From Acidobacteriota bacterium (GTDB lineage: Bacteria; Acidobacteriota; Blastocatellia; Pyrinomonadales; Pyrinomonadaceae), in assembly GCA_003222975.1 (NCBI GenBank), contig QHXN01000009.1:123767-187766 (forward strand): 64,000 bases of DNA, in the 5' to 3' direction. Under the pieces are notes generated by a model. It was not told the origin of the DNA. It did no database searches and saw only the letters and a list, made by a program, of their open reading frames with translations. Both the position numbers and the translations under genes were made by a program. Positions 31,566 through 41,341 of the stretch are shown here, in pieces (the first letter of the stretch is position 1; every line of letters begins with the position of its first letter).

Positions 31566-33305
31566 TCAGGCGACGCCTTCTATCTGGTCTTCCAGGCCGT
31601 TGAAGATTTCGCGGAGCCTCTCGACGACTTCCGCCTCGGCTTCCCAGAATCCGCGCCCCTCTGCTTCGAGCAGGCGCGCGACGAGCGAGCGCGCCGAGTG
31701 CGGGTTGAGGCAGCGGAGGCGTTCGAGCATCTCGGTGTCGAGGACGTATGTGCGCGCCACTTCGTCATAGACCCAGCCGTCAACGGCGTCGGCAGTCGCG
31801 CTCCAACCAAAGGTATTCGTGACGTGGCTCTCGATCTCGGCCACGCCGCGGAAGCCGTGGCGCAGCATGCCCTCGTACCACTTCGGGTTAAGCGTCTTGG
31901 CGCGCGTCTCAAGTCTGACCACCTCTTCGAGCGAGCGCACACGCGCGTCCCGCGTGAGCGCGTCCGAGAGGTAGATGGCCGGCCTCGCTTGCGCGTGCCG
32001 CTCGACGGCTTTTGAGACGCCGCCGAGGTATTCAAAATAATGGTCAACGTCCGTGATGCCGATCTCGAACGAGTCAATGTTCTGGCAAGTCGCCTCGACG
32101 CGTGCGAGGGCGCGGGCGAGTGCCCCGCGCGCCTCGCGCCCTTCGAGGGCGATGCCGGCGCGGTCGCGCCCGTAGGCGAAGCACTTGCGCGTAACGAATA
32201 AATCGCCGAGCGAGTCGGCGCTCTCCCACTGCGAGTCCGTCACCATGAAGTTGACGTTTGTGCCGTAGCTGCCCGGCGCGTTCGAGAAGACGCGCAGCGC
32301 CGCCTCGTCGAACGAGCATCCGTCCGCCTTGACCTGACCCTCGACGTTCGCGCGCACGGGATTCAATTCCGCAGGCTCTTCGAGTTCGGCCACGCAGCGC
32401 ACGGCCTTGTCGAGCAAAAGCATCGTCGCGCCGAACAGGTCGCGGAAGATGCCGGAGACTGTCATCAGAACGTCAACGCGCGGGCGGCCCAGGCGTTCGA
32501 CCGGGATCGCCTCGACGCCCGACACGCGGTTCATCCCGTCACGGACGGGGCGCACGCCCAGAAGCCACAGCGCCTGCGCCACCCCCTCGCCCTGCGTCTT
32601 GATGTTGTCGAGACCCCAGAGGACGAGCGCCATCGAGCGCGGGTAGCGCCCGCGCTCGGCGCGGTGTCGTTCGAGCAGCGCGCTAACGACGCGCTCGGCC
32701 CTCGCGTAAGCCGGGCGCGAAGGGACTGCGTAAGGGTTGACCGCGTGCGTGTTCCTCCCCGTCGGGAGCACCGAAGGGTTCTGCACGATGTCCGCGCCGG
32801 GGCCAGGCTCGACGTACTCGCCGCGGAGCGAGCGCACAAGTCCGTCCAGCTCTCCGCTCGTCCGAAGCTGCTCTCTTATCTTCGAGAGCAGCGCGAAGAC
32901 CCTGCCCGACTCCTCCGCGCTGACCCGCGCCTCTGCTTCGAGCAAACGCGCGGCATGCTCACTCCCCTCGCGCAAAAAAATCTCGACCGACCTGCGGACG
33001 ATCTTGTCAACGCGCTCGCGCCTGCGCCAGCCGTCCTCCGACTTGTCGCCGACGAGCGAGTCGTAAGTGCCCAGCCCCAGGCCCTCGGCGACGAGGTCAG
33101 TCAGGGCGCGCGCGCCGCATTCGGGCCGGTCGAAGGAGGCGACCATGCGAAGGAGGTCGGCGCACTCTTGTTCGTCGGACGCGCGACCGAAGACGTGCAG
33201 GCCCGTGGGGATGAGCCGCCCCTCGACCTCGACGACGCGCTCCCAGAGTTCCAGCACGCGCCGGTCTCTCTCTTCGCTCGAAAGCGTTGCGGGTTTATCG
33301 CTCAT
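31566..33305 (-). CDS. Magnesium-chelatase H subunit (BchH/ChlH-like), C-terminal half
   Basis: A 579-residue protein equal to the last 45% of BchH. It begins LSSEERDRRVLELWERVVEV and LIPTGLHVFGRA, exactly where the N-half gene stops. It runs through the conserved VFSNAPGSYGTNVNF, ATCQNIDSFEIGITDVDHYF, LNPKWYEGMLRHG and NTFGWSATADAVD to the usual C-terminal LEDQIEGV. The two halves add up to about 1308 residues, normal for BchH. No N-terminal BchH part precedes it, so this is a genuine separate gene, not a frameshift. It is the middle gene between the fused I/D subunit and the N-half. The two proteins probably associate to rebuild the active subunit. Confidence 0.92.
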   Translation of the reverse strand: MSDKPATLSSEERDRRVLELWERVVEVEGRLIPTGLHVFGRASDEQECADLLRMVASFDRPECGARALTDLVAEGLGLGTYDSLVGDKSEDGWRRRERVDKIVRRSVEIFLREGSEHAARLLEAEARVSAEESGRVFALLSKIREQLRTSGELDGLVRSLRGEYVEPGPGADIVQNPSVLPTGRNTHAVNPYAVPSRPAYARAERVVSALLERHRAERGRYPRSMALVLWGLDNIKTQGEGVAQALWLLGVRPVRDGMNRVSGVEAIPVERLGRPRVDVLMTVSGIFRDLFGATMLLLDKAVRCVAELEEPAELNPVRANVEGQVKADGCSFDEAALRVFSNAPGSYGTNVNFMVTDSQWESADSLGDLFVTRKCFAYGRDRAGIALEGREARGALARALARVEATCQNIDSFEIGITDVDHYFEYLGGVSKAVERHAQARPAIYLSDALTRDARVRSLEEVVRLETRAKTLNPKWYEGMLRHGFRGVAEIESHVTNTFGWSATADAVDGWVYDEVARTYVLDTEMLERLRCLNPHSARSLVARLLEAEGRGFWEAEAEVVERLREIFNGLEDQIEGVA

Positions 33306-33365
33306 TCATCGAAAGCACGAAGCCCGCCGGGCTGAAAGCATGTCGGCGCTTCGAGAAAGTACGTT

Positions 33366-35597
33366 TCAGACTTCGGCGTCGTCCAACGCTTCGGCCAACG
33401 CCCCTTCAGAAATCAACTGCGGCAATTGTAGGTAGCGACCGCCGAGCGCTTCAGACAGAAAGCGCCCCTCGCCGTTTGAAGTGAAGCGGCTCCGCGTGTC
33501 AACGACGAGCGACGTGACGCCCGCGCCGCGCAACGACGCGCCGAGTCGCCGGATTTCGTCCTTGATTTGCTCCTTGAGAGCAGCGCCGCGCGGCTTCTTG
33601 AGTGCCGCGCCGCCCTGCCTGTCGAGGGCAGCGCCGTCCGTCGTCGCGCTCTCCGCCAGTGAAATATTCGCGCGCCCGTCGGTGAAGACGACGAGCCTCA
33701 CAAGGCGCGCGCCGCCAGCCGCCGCGCGGCGCGAAACGTCGAGCGCGCGCAGGAGTGCGGCGGCCAGCGGCGTCGCGCCGCCGACGGGAAGCTCGTCGAG
33801 CAGACGGCGGGCGCGTGACACGGAGCCGCTCGGCGCGAGCAGGAGTTCCGAGCCGCGCTCGCGGAAGCTGATGAGCGAGACGCGGTCGCGGTTGATGTAA
33901 GAGCGGCGCAGGAGCTGCGCGAGCGCGCCCTTCGCCTGCCCGATGCGGTTCGCGGCCATGCTACCCGACGCGTCAACGAGAAAGACGTAGAGCGTGCCGG
34001 CCTTCGCGCTGAAGCGTTTGAAGCGCAAGTCTTCGGGCGCGACGCCGTGCGTGCCGCCCGCCATGTTCCTTTTTCTAAAGACGCGAGCGGGCGCAGTAGC
34101 GCGCAAAGTCGCGTCGAGCGCGACGCCGCGCGCGCCTTTACTTTCCGCCGACGCGCCCGCGTAACGTCCTCGCTCGGCGGGCGAGGAGCGCCGCGCGCCC
34201 GCGCGACGACGCGCCGCGGATGTTGACTGCCGCGCTTGACGACCGACCTCAGACGATTGAGAGAACGCGTCGCGCCTCAATCCGACTTCGGCGGCGGGAA
34301 TAATTAACTCGTCGCCGTCGAGAGCAGCGTCGCGTCGCCTCTCGCCCTCTGGCTTTCCGCCCTCCGCGTCTCCGTTCTCACGCGAACGCGTGTGACCGCC
34401 GCCGGAATCAACGTCGCTGAAATCAATGTCGCTCGACCTACTGTCGTCATGTGAGCCTCTAGCTTCAACGCCGTGGCCGTCAGGAAGCTTGCTCTTTTTT
34501 TTCTCCACGCCTTCTCGCGCCGGAGAGTCTCCGAAAATCTCCGAGACACAGTTTCGCACGCGGGCGTCGCCGCCGCCCGATTCGAGCGGGTCGCGGCGCA
34601 GGCGATGGCGTAGCGACATCGGGGCCACGCGCCGCACGTCTTCGTCCGTCACGACCCGACGCCCCTCGAAAGCGGCGAGCGCGCGCGCGGCGCGCGTGAT
34701 CGTTATCTCGCCGCGGTGGCCGTCAACGCCGAGCCGTAGGCAAAGCTCTGCGACGGAGCGCAGGAGCGCGCGCGGGACGGCGACGCCCGCGTGTGCGCGC
34801 GCGGCGCGCAGCACGCGGCGGCGCAGGCGCGTCTGCTCGGCCTGACACGCAGCGAGAAAGCGTGCGGGGTCGTCGTCGAAAGCCTCTCGGTGCTCGACTA
34901 TCAGGACTCGCTCGTCGAGGTCGCGGACGGTCTCGACCTCGGCGCAGAGTCCGAAGCGGTCGAGCAGTTGCGGTCGCAGCTCGCCCTCTTCGGGGTTGCC
35001 GGAGCCGACGAGCACGAAGCGCGCCGGGTGCTCGGCGGAGACGCCCTCGCGCTCGACGAGGTTGCGCCCCGTCGCCGCCACGTCGAGCAGGAGGTCAACG
35101 AGGTGGTCTTCGAGGAGGTTGACCTCGTCTATGTAGAGGAAGCCGCGGTTGGCGCGGGCGAGCAGCCCAGGCTCGAAGCGCTTGACGCCCTCGCTGAGCG
35201 CGCGGCCCAGGTCAATGGTTCCGCACACGCGGTCTTCGGTCGCTCCGAGCGGAAGCTCGACGACGGGCACACTCTTGCGCGCGCGGGCGAGCCTCGCATC
35301 GCCGGCGAGTCGCGCGCGGCAGTCGTCGCAGAGCGCCGCAGCGTCCGCGGGGTCGCAGTTGTACGCGCAGTCGCGCACCGCCGTGAGCGGAGGCAGGAGG
35401 TCTGCGAGGGCGCGCACCGCCGTGGACTTGCCCGTCCCGCGGTGGCCCATGACGAGGACGCCGCCGATGGAAGGCGCGACGACGTTCAGCAGAAGCGCGA
35501 GCTTCATCTCCTCCTGCCCGACGATGGCCGTGAAGGGGAAGACCGGGCGGGGGGCTGAAGAGTTCGACTTTGAGTTGTTAGTGGAACGCCCTGTCAT
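33366..35597 (-). CDS. Fused magnesium-chelatase I/D-type AAA+ and vWA protein
   Basis: About 743 residues from the ATG at 35597 (a GTG at 35621 is also possible). Residues 1-340 are a BchI-type AAA+ module: [18 protein letters not shown], Walker [30 protein letters not shown], and [17 protein letters not shown] with the Arg finger. A charged, low-complexity linker covers about 350-520. A vWA integrin-I-like domain follows ([55 protein letters not shown]). It combines the motor (I) and the MIDAS platform (D) of the chelatase in one chain. The Walker motifs are intact, unlike degenerate BchD. It is the first gene of the three-gene chelatase unit. The metal, Mg or Co, cannot be told from this gene alone. 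Confidence 0.92.
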   Translation of the reverse strand: MTGRSTNNSKSNSSAPRPVFPFTAIVGQEEMKLALLLNVVAPSIGGVLVMGHRGTGKSTAVRALADLLPPLTAVRDCAYNCDPADAAALCDDCRARLAGDARLARARKSVPVVELPLGATEDRVCGTIDLGRALSEGVKRFEPGLLARANRGFLYIDEVNLLEDHLVDLLLDVAATGRNLVEREGVSAEHPARFVLVGSGNPEEGELRPQLLDRFGLCAEVETVRDLDERVLIVEHREAFDDDPARFLAACQAEQTRLRRRVLRAARAHAGVAVPRALLRSVAELCLRLGVDGHRGEITITRAARALAAFEGRRVVTDEDVRRVAPMSLRHRLRRDPLESGGGDARVRNCVSEIFGDSPAREGVEKKKSKLPDGHGVEARGSHDDSRSSDIDFSDVDSGGGHTRSRENGDAEGGKPEGERRRDAALDGDELIIPAAEVGLRRDAFSQSSEVGRQARQSTSAARRRAGARRSSPAERGRYAGASAESKGARGVALDATLRATAPARVFRKRNMAGGTHGVAPEDLRFKRFSAKAGTLYVFLVDASGSMAANRIGQAKGALAQLLRRSYINRDRVSLISFRERGSELLLAPSGSVSRARRLLDELPVGGATPLAAALLRALDVSRRAAAGGARLVRLVVFTDGRANISLAESATTDGAALDRQGGAALKKPRGAALKEQIKDEIRRLGASLRGAGVTSLVVDTRSRFTSNGEGRFLSEALGGRYLQLPQLISEGALAEALDDAEV

Positions 35598-35686
35598 TTG
35601 ATCTGGGTCGCGAAAAAACACCGGGAGCGCCGAGGATTATAAATTCATCTCGCCTGAGCGAAGGAAAATTCCCATGCGTTGATTTC

Positions 35687-35781
35687 CCTTTGCGACCTTC
35701 GCGTGTGCTTTGCGCCCTTTGCGGTTAAGTGCGACACCCTTAACCGCAAAAGGCGCGAAGGTGTTCACAGAGGGCGCAAAG
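35687..35781. repeat. Inverted-repeat element, CTTTGCG family
   Basis: The left arm 35687-35729 and right arm 35739-35781 are complementary over about 43 nt with mismatches, round a 9-nt loop. Each arm has several CTTTGCG or CTTCGCG units at 9- to 11-nt spacing and ends CGGTTAAG at the loop side. It begins 10 nt after the stop of the 35792-36931 gene and lies 90 nt before the chelatase I/D start. Confidence 0.85.
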
Positions 35782-35791
35782 AAGATCAAGC

Positions 35792-36931
35792 TCATGGCTC
35801 GATGGACATCCGCAGCACATTGGTCAACGGCTGGCGGATGATCTTCCCGTCTTTGGTGATGACGACGACCTGATTGCCCTCGACCGTCACGCGGCGCACG
35901 GTGCTCATGTCGCGCTCAATCGTCTCGCCGTCTTTGGTCACGATGACGAGGCGCTGAGTCGGGGCGGGCGGCGGGCCGGGCGCGGGCGGCGCGGCAGAGC
36001 CGGAGTCACTCGTCCCTGCGCTCTCGCCCCTGGCCGCACGCCTCGGCGCGCGCGCGCCGCGACGACGCGACGCGGGCGTCGTCTTCGCGGGCGTCGCGGA
36101 TGGCGTTTCCGATTCGGTTTTCGTTTCGGCTTTCGCTTCGGCGGGCTGGCCTGCTTCCGTCGCGGATTTAGTTTCCGACGTTGCCGTTGCCGGCGCTGTT
36201 GCCGTCGGTCTGGGCCTGGCCGTGCCGGCGCGCGCCCTGCCCGCAGACGCGCGCGTGCCGCCCGCCCTGCGCGGCGGGGCGGGCGCTTTGCGCCCGGCGG
36301 TGCTCGCGGCGGGCGCGGGCTTGGCCTCGGTCGTCTTGGCTTCTTCCGCGGGCGTCGGCACGGGCTTCGGCTCTTCGATGCGCGCGCCGGTCGAGGTCAC
36401 GCGGCGCACGTTCTTGCCGCGCGACTCCGTGTTCGACACCGTCGGCTCGACCGGCTGCGGCGCGTTCGCGAGGTCTGCCGGCGCAGGCTCGAACGAGCCG
36501 CCGAACTGTATGCGGTAAGTGCCTTCAACGTCGCCGACGGCGCGGGCCTCGACGCGCAGCACGAGCGTCTCCTCGCTGCGGACGTAGAAGCTCTTGGACA
36601 GGTGCGCCGCGTCGCCGAGCAGTGTGAACTTGAGCAGGGGGCGCAGGCCGGAAGCCGTGAACACGTCGACGTCGCCGGACAGCTCCGAGCTGTCGAGCGT
36701 GATTGTGAGATCGCCCTCCGTGCCGCGGAAGGTGTAGAAGCGGCGCGTGCGGCGGGGATCGCCCACGTCGCGCGGCGCGATGCGCCCGCCTATCTCATTC
36801 GTGAAGACCGGCGCGGGATAGCTCGGATCATTCGACTGAGCCGACACGACTCGCGCGGCGGCGGTTGAAAGAAAGATGAAGGCTGTCGTGACGAAGACCG
36901 CTCGGAGTTGTCGGCTGTTGATTCGGCGCAT
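35792..36931 (-). CDS. Secreted protein with N-terminal beta domain and Ala/Pro/Thr-rich linker
   Basis: A 379-residue protein of unknown function. A signal peptide covers 1-32 (ends VVSAQ). Residues 40-145 are beta-rich (RFYTFRGTEGDLTITLDSSE, VDVFTASGLRPLLKF, LVLRVEARAVGDVEGTYRIQ), like a pre-peptidase C-terminal-type sandwich. Residues 150-315 are low-complexity Ala/Pro/Thr/Lys/Arg. The last 60 residues carry two similar strands, RLVIVTKDGETIERDMS and NQVVVITKDGKIIRQPL, an internal repeat. It follows the tRNA-Leu gene at some distance and precedes the chelatase genes, but nothing links it to them. Confidence 0.72.
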   Translation of the reverse strand: MRRINSRQLRAVFVTTAFIFLSTAAARVVSAQSNDPSYPAPVFTNEIGGRIAPRDVGDPRRTRRFYTFRGTEGDLTITLDSSELSGDVDVFTASGLRPLLKFTLLGDAAHLSKSFYVRSEETLVLRVEARAVGDVEGTYRIQFGGSFEPAPADLANAPQPVEPTVSNTESRGKNVRRVTSTGARIEEPKPVPTPAEEAKTTEAKPAPAASTAGRKAPAPPRRAGGTRASAGRARAGTARPRPTATAPATATSETKSATEAGQPAEAKAETKTESETPSATPAKTTPASRRRGARAPRRAARGESAGTSDSGSAAPPAPGPPPAPTQRLVIVTKDGETIERDMSTVRRVTVEGNQVVVITKDGKIIRQPLTNVLRMSIEP

Positions 36932-37012
36932 GGGAACAGGCTCTCGCGGGAAAGCAAGGCAGAGTTTAGCAGCCCCAACGTCCGCTCAACAACAGAAGGC
37001 CGGCGGTTTGGA

Positions 37013-37041
37013 TAAAACAAAACCCCGGCTGGTCGCCGGGG
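37013..37041 (-). terminator. Rho-independent terminator after tRNA-Leu
   Basis: A 7-bp GC stem (CCCCGGC at 37023-37029 and its complement ending at 37041) with a 5-nt loop is followed on the minus strand by TTTTGTTTT. It lies 16 nt after the 3' end of the tRNA. Confidence 0.9.
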
Positions 37042-37057
37042 CATCTTCGTATCGAAT

Positions 37058-37138
37058 GCGGAAGGGGGGACTCGAACCCCCACGAGTTGCCTCACACGCC
37101 CCTCAAACGTGCGCGTCTACCAGTTCCGCCACTTCCGC
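37058..37138 (-). tRNA. tRNA-Leu (anticodon GAG)
   Basis: An 81-nt tRNA without encoded CCA. The acceptor stem GCGGAAG pairs with CTTCCGC; the anticodon arm is CACGT-TTGAGGG-GCGTG with GAG at 34-36; a 13-nt variable arm (TGAGGCAACTCGT) marks the class II shape of Leu; the T arm is GGGGG-TTCGAGT-CCCCC. It reads CUC and CUU. It is followed by a strong terminator and lies about 72 nt after the secG stop, so it may be cut from the same transcript. Confidence 0.95.
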
Positions 37139-37210
37139 TTGGGTCGGGAAAATCAAACTAACAGCATCGCCGACAACCTTCAAGCCGTCGGTTCGGTCAG
37201 CATCCTGGCA

Positions 37211-37645
37211 CTACTTCTGGGCCGGGCTTGCGTTAGATTCCGGGCTGGCCGTCGTAGTTGCCGGCGCGTTTGCGTTCGCAGCCGGCGCAGCCGCGCCGCC
37301 CTCGGTCTGCTGCGGCGACGCCGGAGATGTCTGCGACTGCTGGGCCGGCGGCTGCGCGGCGGGCGTCGCGGTCGGCGTCGCCTTGGCCTTCGCGCCGCCC
37401 TCCATCAGAGAGCGTTGACTGCCCACGCCCATGCCGAGCAGCAGCGCAACGATCATGAAGGTGGCCGCCGCGCCGATGGTGATCTTGGCGAGGATGGTCT
37501 GCGTGCCGCGCGGGCCGAAGGCCGTGCTCGAAATCGAGCTGGTGAAGAGCGCGCCCGCGTCGGCCTTGCCCGGCTGCAAGAGCACCGAGACGATCAGGAC
37601 GATGCAGGAGAGGATGAAGATTCCGAATAAGAAGTAAGTCAGCAA
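37211..37645 (-). CDS. secG: Preprotein translocase subunit SecG
   Basis: A 144-residue protein (TTG start, GAGGT about 11 nt upstream). Two TM helices (YFLFGIFILSCIVLIVSVLL; AKITIGAAATFMIVALLLGM) flank the conserved cytoplasmic loop QPGKADAGALFTSSISST. SecG binds SecYE and aids SecA-driven export. The C-terminal 70 residues are Ala/Pro/Thr-rich (ATPTATPAAQPPAQQSQ) and longer than in E. coli. It lies 25 nt after tpiA, a gene order (tpiA-secG-tRNA-Leu) shared by many bacteria. Confidence 0.95.
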   Translation of the reverse strand: MLTYFLFGIFILSCIVLIVSVLLQPGKADAGALFTSSISSTAFGPRGTQTILAKITIGAAATFMIVALLLGMGVGSQRSLMEGGAKAKATPTATPAAQPPAQQSQTSPASPQQTEGGAAAPAANANAPATTTASPESNASPAQK

Positions 37646-37670
37646 AACTTTTGAGACCTCAGACTCTAAA

Positions 37671-38429
37671 CTACCTGTCGTAATGAACTATCCGCGCGAA
37701 CGTCTCGGCGTCGAGGCTCGCGCCGCCGACGAGCGCGCCGTCAACGTCCGCCTGCTTCATCAGGCCCGCGATGTTGTCGGGCTTGACCGAGCCGCCGTAG
37801 AGGATTCTCAGGCGGCTGGCCGCTTCCTGCGAAAACCTGCCCGCGAAAACGCGCCGGACAAACGCGTGCATTTCCTGCGCTTGCTCCGGCGTCGCGGTGC
37901 GCCCCGTCCCGATGGCCCAGACGGGTTCGTAGGCGATTATGATACGGTCGAGGTCTGAGGCTGTCAAATCACGCAGCCCGCCTTCCAACTGACCGCGCAC
38001 GACCCTTTCGGCCATGCCGCCCTCGCGCTGCTCCAGGGTCTCGCCGACGCACATGATGACCGTCAGCCCCGCCGCCAGCCCGGCCTGCGCCTTTCGATTC
38101 ACGAACGAATCGCTCTCGTGATAGAGATGCCGCCGCTCCGAGTGGCCGACGATGACGTGCGAAGCGCCCGCGTCGCGCAGCATGTCCGCCGCGACCTCAC
38201 CCGTGTGTGCACCGTGCTTCGACTCGGTCGAGCAGTCCTGACCCGCGACGTGTATGTTCGAGCCTTCGAGCCTGTCCGTGACGGTCTTAATCGCTGTGAA
38301 GACCGGCGCGACAACGACCTCGCAGTGGTTCGCGTTCGCCACCAGCGGCTTCAACGCGAGCACCGTCGCCACCGAGTCGGCGATCAGCTTGTACATCTTC
38401 CAGTTTCCGGCGATGACTGGCTTTCTCAT
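37671..38429 (-). CDS. tpiA: Triosephosphate isomerase
   Basis: A 252-residue TIM-barrel enzyme interconverting dihydroxyacetone phosphate and glyceraldehyde 3-phosphate. Conserved parts are [10 protein letters not shown] with the catalytic Lys, VIVGHSERR with the catalytic His, and [13 protein letters not shown] with the catalytic Glu and flexible loop; the phosphate loop is [11 protein letters not shown]. The heptad element ends 3 nt before the ATG, so the ribosome-binding region (GAAAGCTTACC) is made of repeat sequence. Confidence 0.98.
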   Translation of the reverse strand: MRKPVIAGNWKMYKLIADSVATVLALKPLVANANHCEVVVAPVFTAIKTVTDRLEGSNIHVAGQDCSTESKHGAHTGEVAADMLRDAGASHVIVGHSERRHLYHESDSFVNRKAQAGLAAGLTVIMCVGETLEQREGGMAERVVRGQLEGGLRDLTASDLDRIIIAYEPVWAIGTGRTATPEQAQEMHAFVRRVFAGRFSQEAASRLRILYGGSVKPDNIAGLMKQADVDGALVGGASLDAETFARIVHYDR

Positions 38430-38432
38430 GGT

Positions 38433-38556
38433 AAGCTTTCAGCGTTCAGCAGTCAGCAGTCAGCTTTTATTTTTGTCGAGCGTTCAGGGTTCGTTTCAGC
38501 GGGCGTGTGCCGGCAGAAATTAAAAGCTGAAAGCTGATTGCTGAACGCTGAGGGCT
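38433..38556. repeat. Heptad inverted-repeat element, TCAGCNN family (copy 2)
   Basis: The left arm 38433-38468 (TCAGCGT, TCAGCAG, TCAGCAG, TCAGCTT) pairs in its cores with the right arm 38521-38556 (complement TCAGCGT, TCAGCAA, TCAGCTT, TCAGCTT). The loop is 52 nt. The right arm overlaps the pgk stop codon (38555-38557), and the left arm ends 3 nt from the tpiA ATG. The element thus fills the whole gap between pgk and tpiA. Confidence 0.92.
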
Positions 38557-39751
38557 ATTTGTCATTCAGTGCCGCGACGCCCGGCAGTTCATCTCCCGCG
38601 AGGAATTCGAGCGTCGCGCCGCCGCCCGTGGAGATGTGCGTTATCTTGTCGGCGACGCCGGCCTGATGAATCGCGGCGACCGAGTCGCCGCCGCCGACGA
38701 TGACGGTCGCGCCGCGTTCGGCTGCCTCGGCCACCGCGCGGGCGACGCCGACCGTCCCCTCGTCGAAGCCCTTCTCCTCGAAGACGCCCATAGGGCCGTT
38801 CCAGATGACCGTCTTCGCGTCTTTAATTTCATTAGCGAAGAGTGCGACGGTCTCTTTGCCGATGTCGAGGCCGACCTGCCCGATATTCGTGAACTCGACG
38901 GGGATGGTCTTGCGGCTGTGCAGCGGGTCGAAGCTGTCAACGACTTGGTGGTCTGTCGGCAGAACAAGCTCAACGCCCTCGGCCCCGGCGCGCCGCTTTA
39001 ACTCGCGCGCCGTCTCCAGCATGTTGTCCTCGACGAGAGATTTTCCGACGGTGAAGCCCTCGGCCTTGAAGAAAGTGTAGGCCATCGCGCCGCCGATGAG
39101 AATCCTGTCAACGCGCCGGCTGATGAGCGAGTTGATGACGGGAATCTTGTCCGAGACTTTCGCGCCGCCGAGGATGGCGACGAACGGGCGCTTCGGGTCG
39201 TGGAGAGCGCGGCCCAGATACTCAAGCTCCTTCTCCATCAGAAGCCCCGCCGCGGACTTCTCCATGAACTTTGTTATCCCGACAGTCGAAGCATGCGCAC
39301 GGTGGGCCGTGCCGAAGGCGTCGTTGACGTAGAGGTCGCACAAGGAAGCAAGCTCGCGCGCGAACGCGTCGTCGTTCTTCTCCTCCTCCTTGTGGAAGCG
39401 CAGGTTCTCAAGCAGCAGCACTTCGCCGTCTTTCAACCCCTCGACCGCTCCCCGCGCCGCCGCGCCCACGCAATCGTCCGCGAACGCAACGGGCCTTCCC
39501 AACAACTCTGACAGGTAATCGGCCACGGGGCGCAGGCTGTACTTCTCCACGCGCGCGCCCTTCGGCCTGCCCAGATGCGACGCCAGGATGACGCGCGCGC
39601 CGCGTTCAATCGCGTACCGAATCGTCGGCAGCGCCGCGCGGATGCGCGTGTCGTCTTCGACCTTCCCGTCCTTCACGGGGACGTTGAAATCCACGCGCAC
39701 GAAGACGCGCTTGCCCTTGAGGTCGAGGTCTTTGATGGAAAGCTTGCCCAT
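38555..39751 (-). CDS. pgk: Phosphoglycerate kinase
   Basis: A 398-residue glycolytic enzyme making ATP from 1,3-bisphosphoglycerate. From the ATG at 39751 it reads [20 protein letters not shown], then DFNVPVKDG, the conserved HLGRPKG, and the C-terminal nucleotide loop [12 protein letters not shown]. The frame is open upstream to 39952 through repeat DNA, and a start there is rejected. The 1-nt gap between the ATG and the heptad element leaves no Shine-Dalgarno outside the repeat (upstream reads ATCAAAAATTT). It is the second gene of gap-pgk-tpiA-secG. Confidence 0.97.
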   Translation of the reverse strand: MGKLSIKDLDLKGKRVFVRVDFNVPVKDGKVEDDTRIRAALPTIRYAIERGARVILASHLGRPKGARVEKYSLRPVADYLSELLGRPVAFADDCVGAAARGAVEGLKDGEVLLLENLRFHKEEEKNDDAFARELASLCDLYVNDAFGTAHRAHASTVGITKFMEKSAAGLLMEKELEYLGRALHDPKRPFVAILGGAKVSDKIPVINSLISRRVDRILIGGAMAYTFFKAEGFTVGKSLVEDNMLETARELKRRAGAEGVELVLPTDHQVVDSFDPLHSRKTIPVEFTNIGQVGLDIGKETVALFANEIKDAKTVIWNGPMGVFEEKGFDEGTVGVARAVAEAAERGATVIVGGGDSVAAIHQAGVADKITHISTGGGATLEFLAGDELPGVAALNDK

Positions 39752-39752
39752 A

Positions 39753-39875
39753 AATTTTTGATTTGCGATTTTTGATTTGCGAATTGAAAGACGCTTGCGC
39801 TCAGCCCTTGCGTTGGATGAAAGCTGAACGCCGACAGCCGCAAAATCACAAATCAAAAATCTAAAATCGCAAATT
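39753..39875. repeat. Heptad inverted-repeat element, TTTNNGA family
   Basis: The left arm 39753-39785 has tandem 7-nt units TTTTTGA, TTTGCGA, TTTTTGA, TTTGCGA. The right arm 39841-39875 is the complement with units TTTGCGA, TTTTAGA, TTTTTGA, TTTGTGA. The loop is 55 nt. It occupies the full gap between the gap stop codon (39877-39879) and the pgk start codon (39749-39751). Confidence 0.92.
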
Positions 39876-39876
39876 C

Positions 39877-40884
<1,008 letters not shown>

Positions 40885-41341
40885 TGCGTTGAAGCCTCCT
40901 CGCGTCGAGTAAGATTCTTGAGACGGGCGGTCACGGGCGCAGAAAGTTCGTCATAGGCGGCGAGCGCGCCCTACGCTTTCGGTGAACGTTTGAAGCCCTG
41001 TCGGTTGTTGGAGCTTGCCCTTAAAAATTGAAGATAAGACGCGCGCGCGCGCACTGTCAAGCCGACCGTCCCGCAAGCGCGTGTGTCCGACGCCCGCGCG
41101 GCCCGCGCGCGCCAGCGAGGTCTTCCCCGGTTCACGCGTTCGGACTTAAACGTATGTTTTTGAAACCCCCTGTCCGCGCGGGACGTAGTAGGCACAGGCC
41201 CGCCGCGAAGCTGTAAGGGACTTCTCAAGACGCGTCGCGGCTCAAGGATTGCAACCCCGATTCAACGAGAACGGTTTGAACTTTTTATCCGGGCGCGCAT
41301 GTGCTGTCAGCCCGCCCTTAGGAAATTATTAGGTAGAGAAC
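40885..41341. other. 457-nt divergent intergenic region
   Basis: No gene is seen; short frames here lack start signals and protein character. It holds the gap promoter (41031-41058, minus), a long gap leader (about 140 nt) and the upstream region of the TolC-like gene. For the plus side only weak boxes are visible (for example TTTATC near 41284). Confidence 0.5.
41031..41058 (-). promoter_or_regulatory. Sigma70-type promoter of the gap operon
   Basis: On the minus strand TTGACA (41053-41058), a 16-nt spacer and TATCTT (41031-41036). Most of the spacer is an uninterrupted alternating CG run (41041-41050), so the promoter elements sit around a potential Z-DNA tract. Confidence 0.65.
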
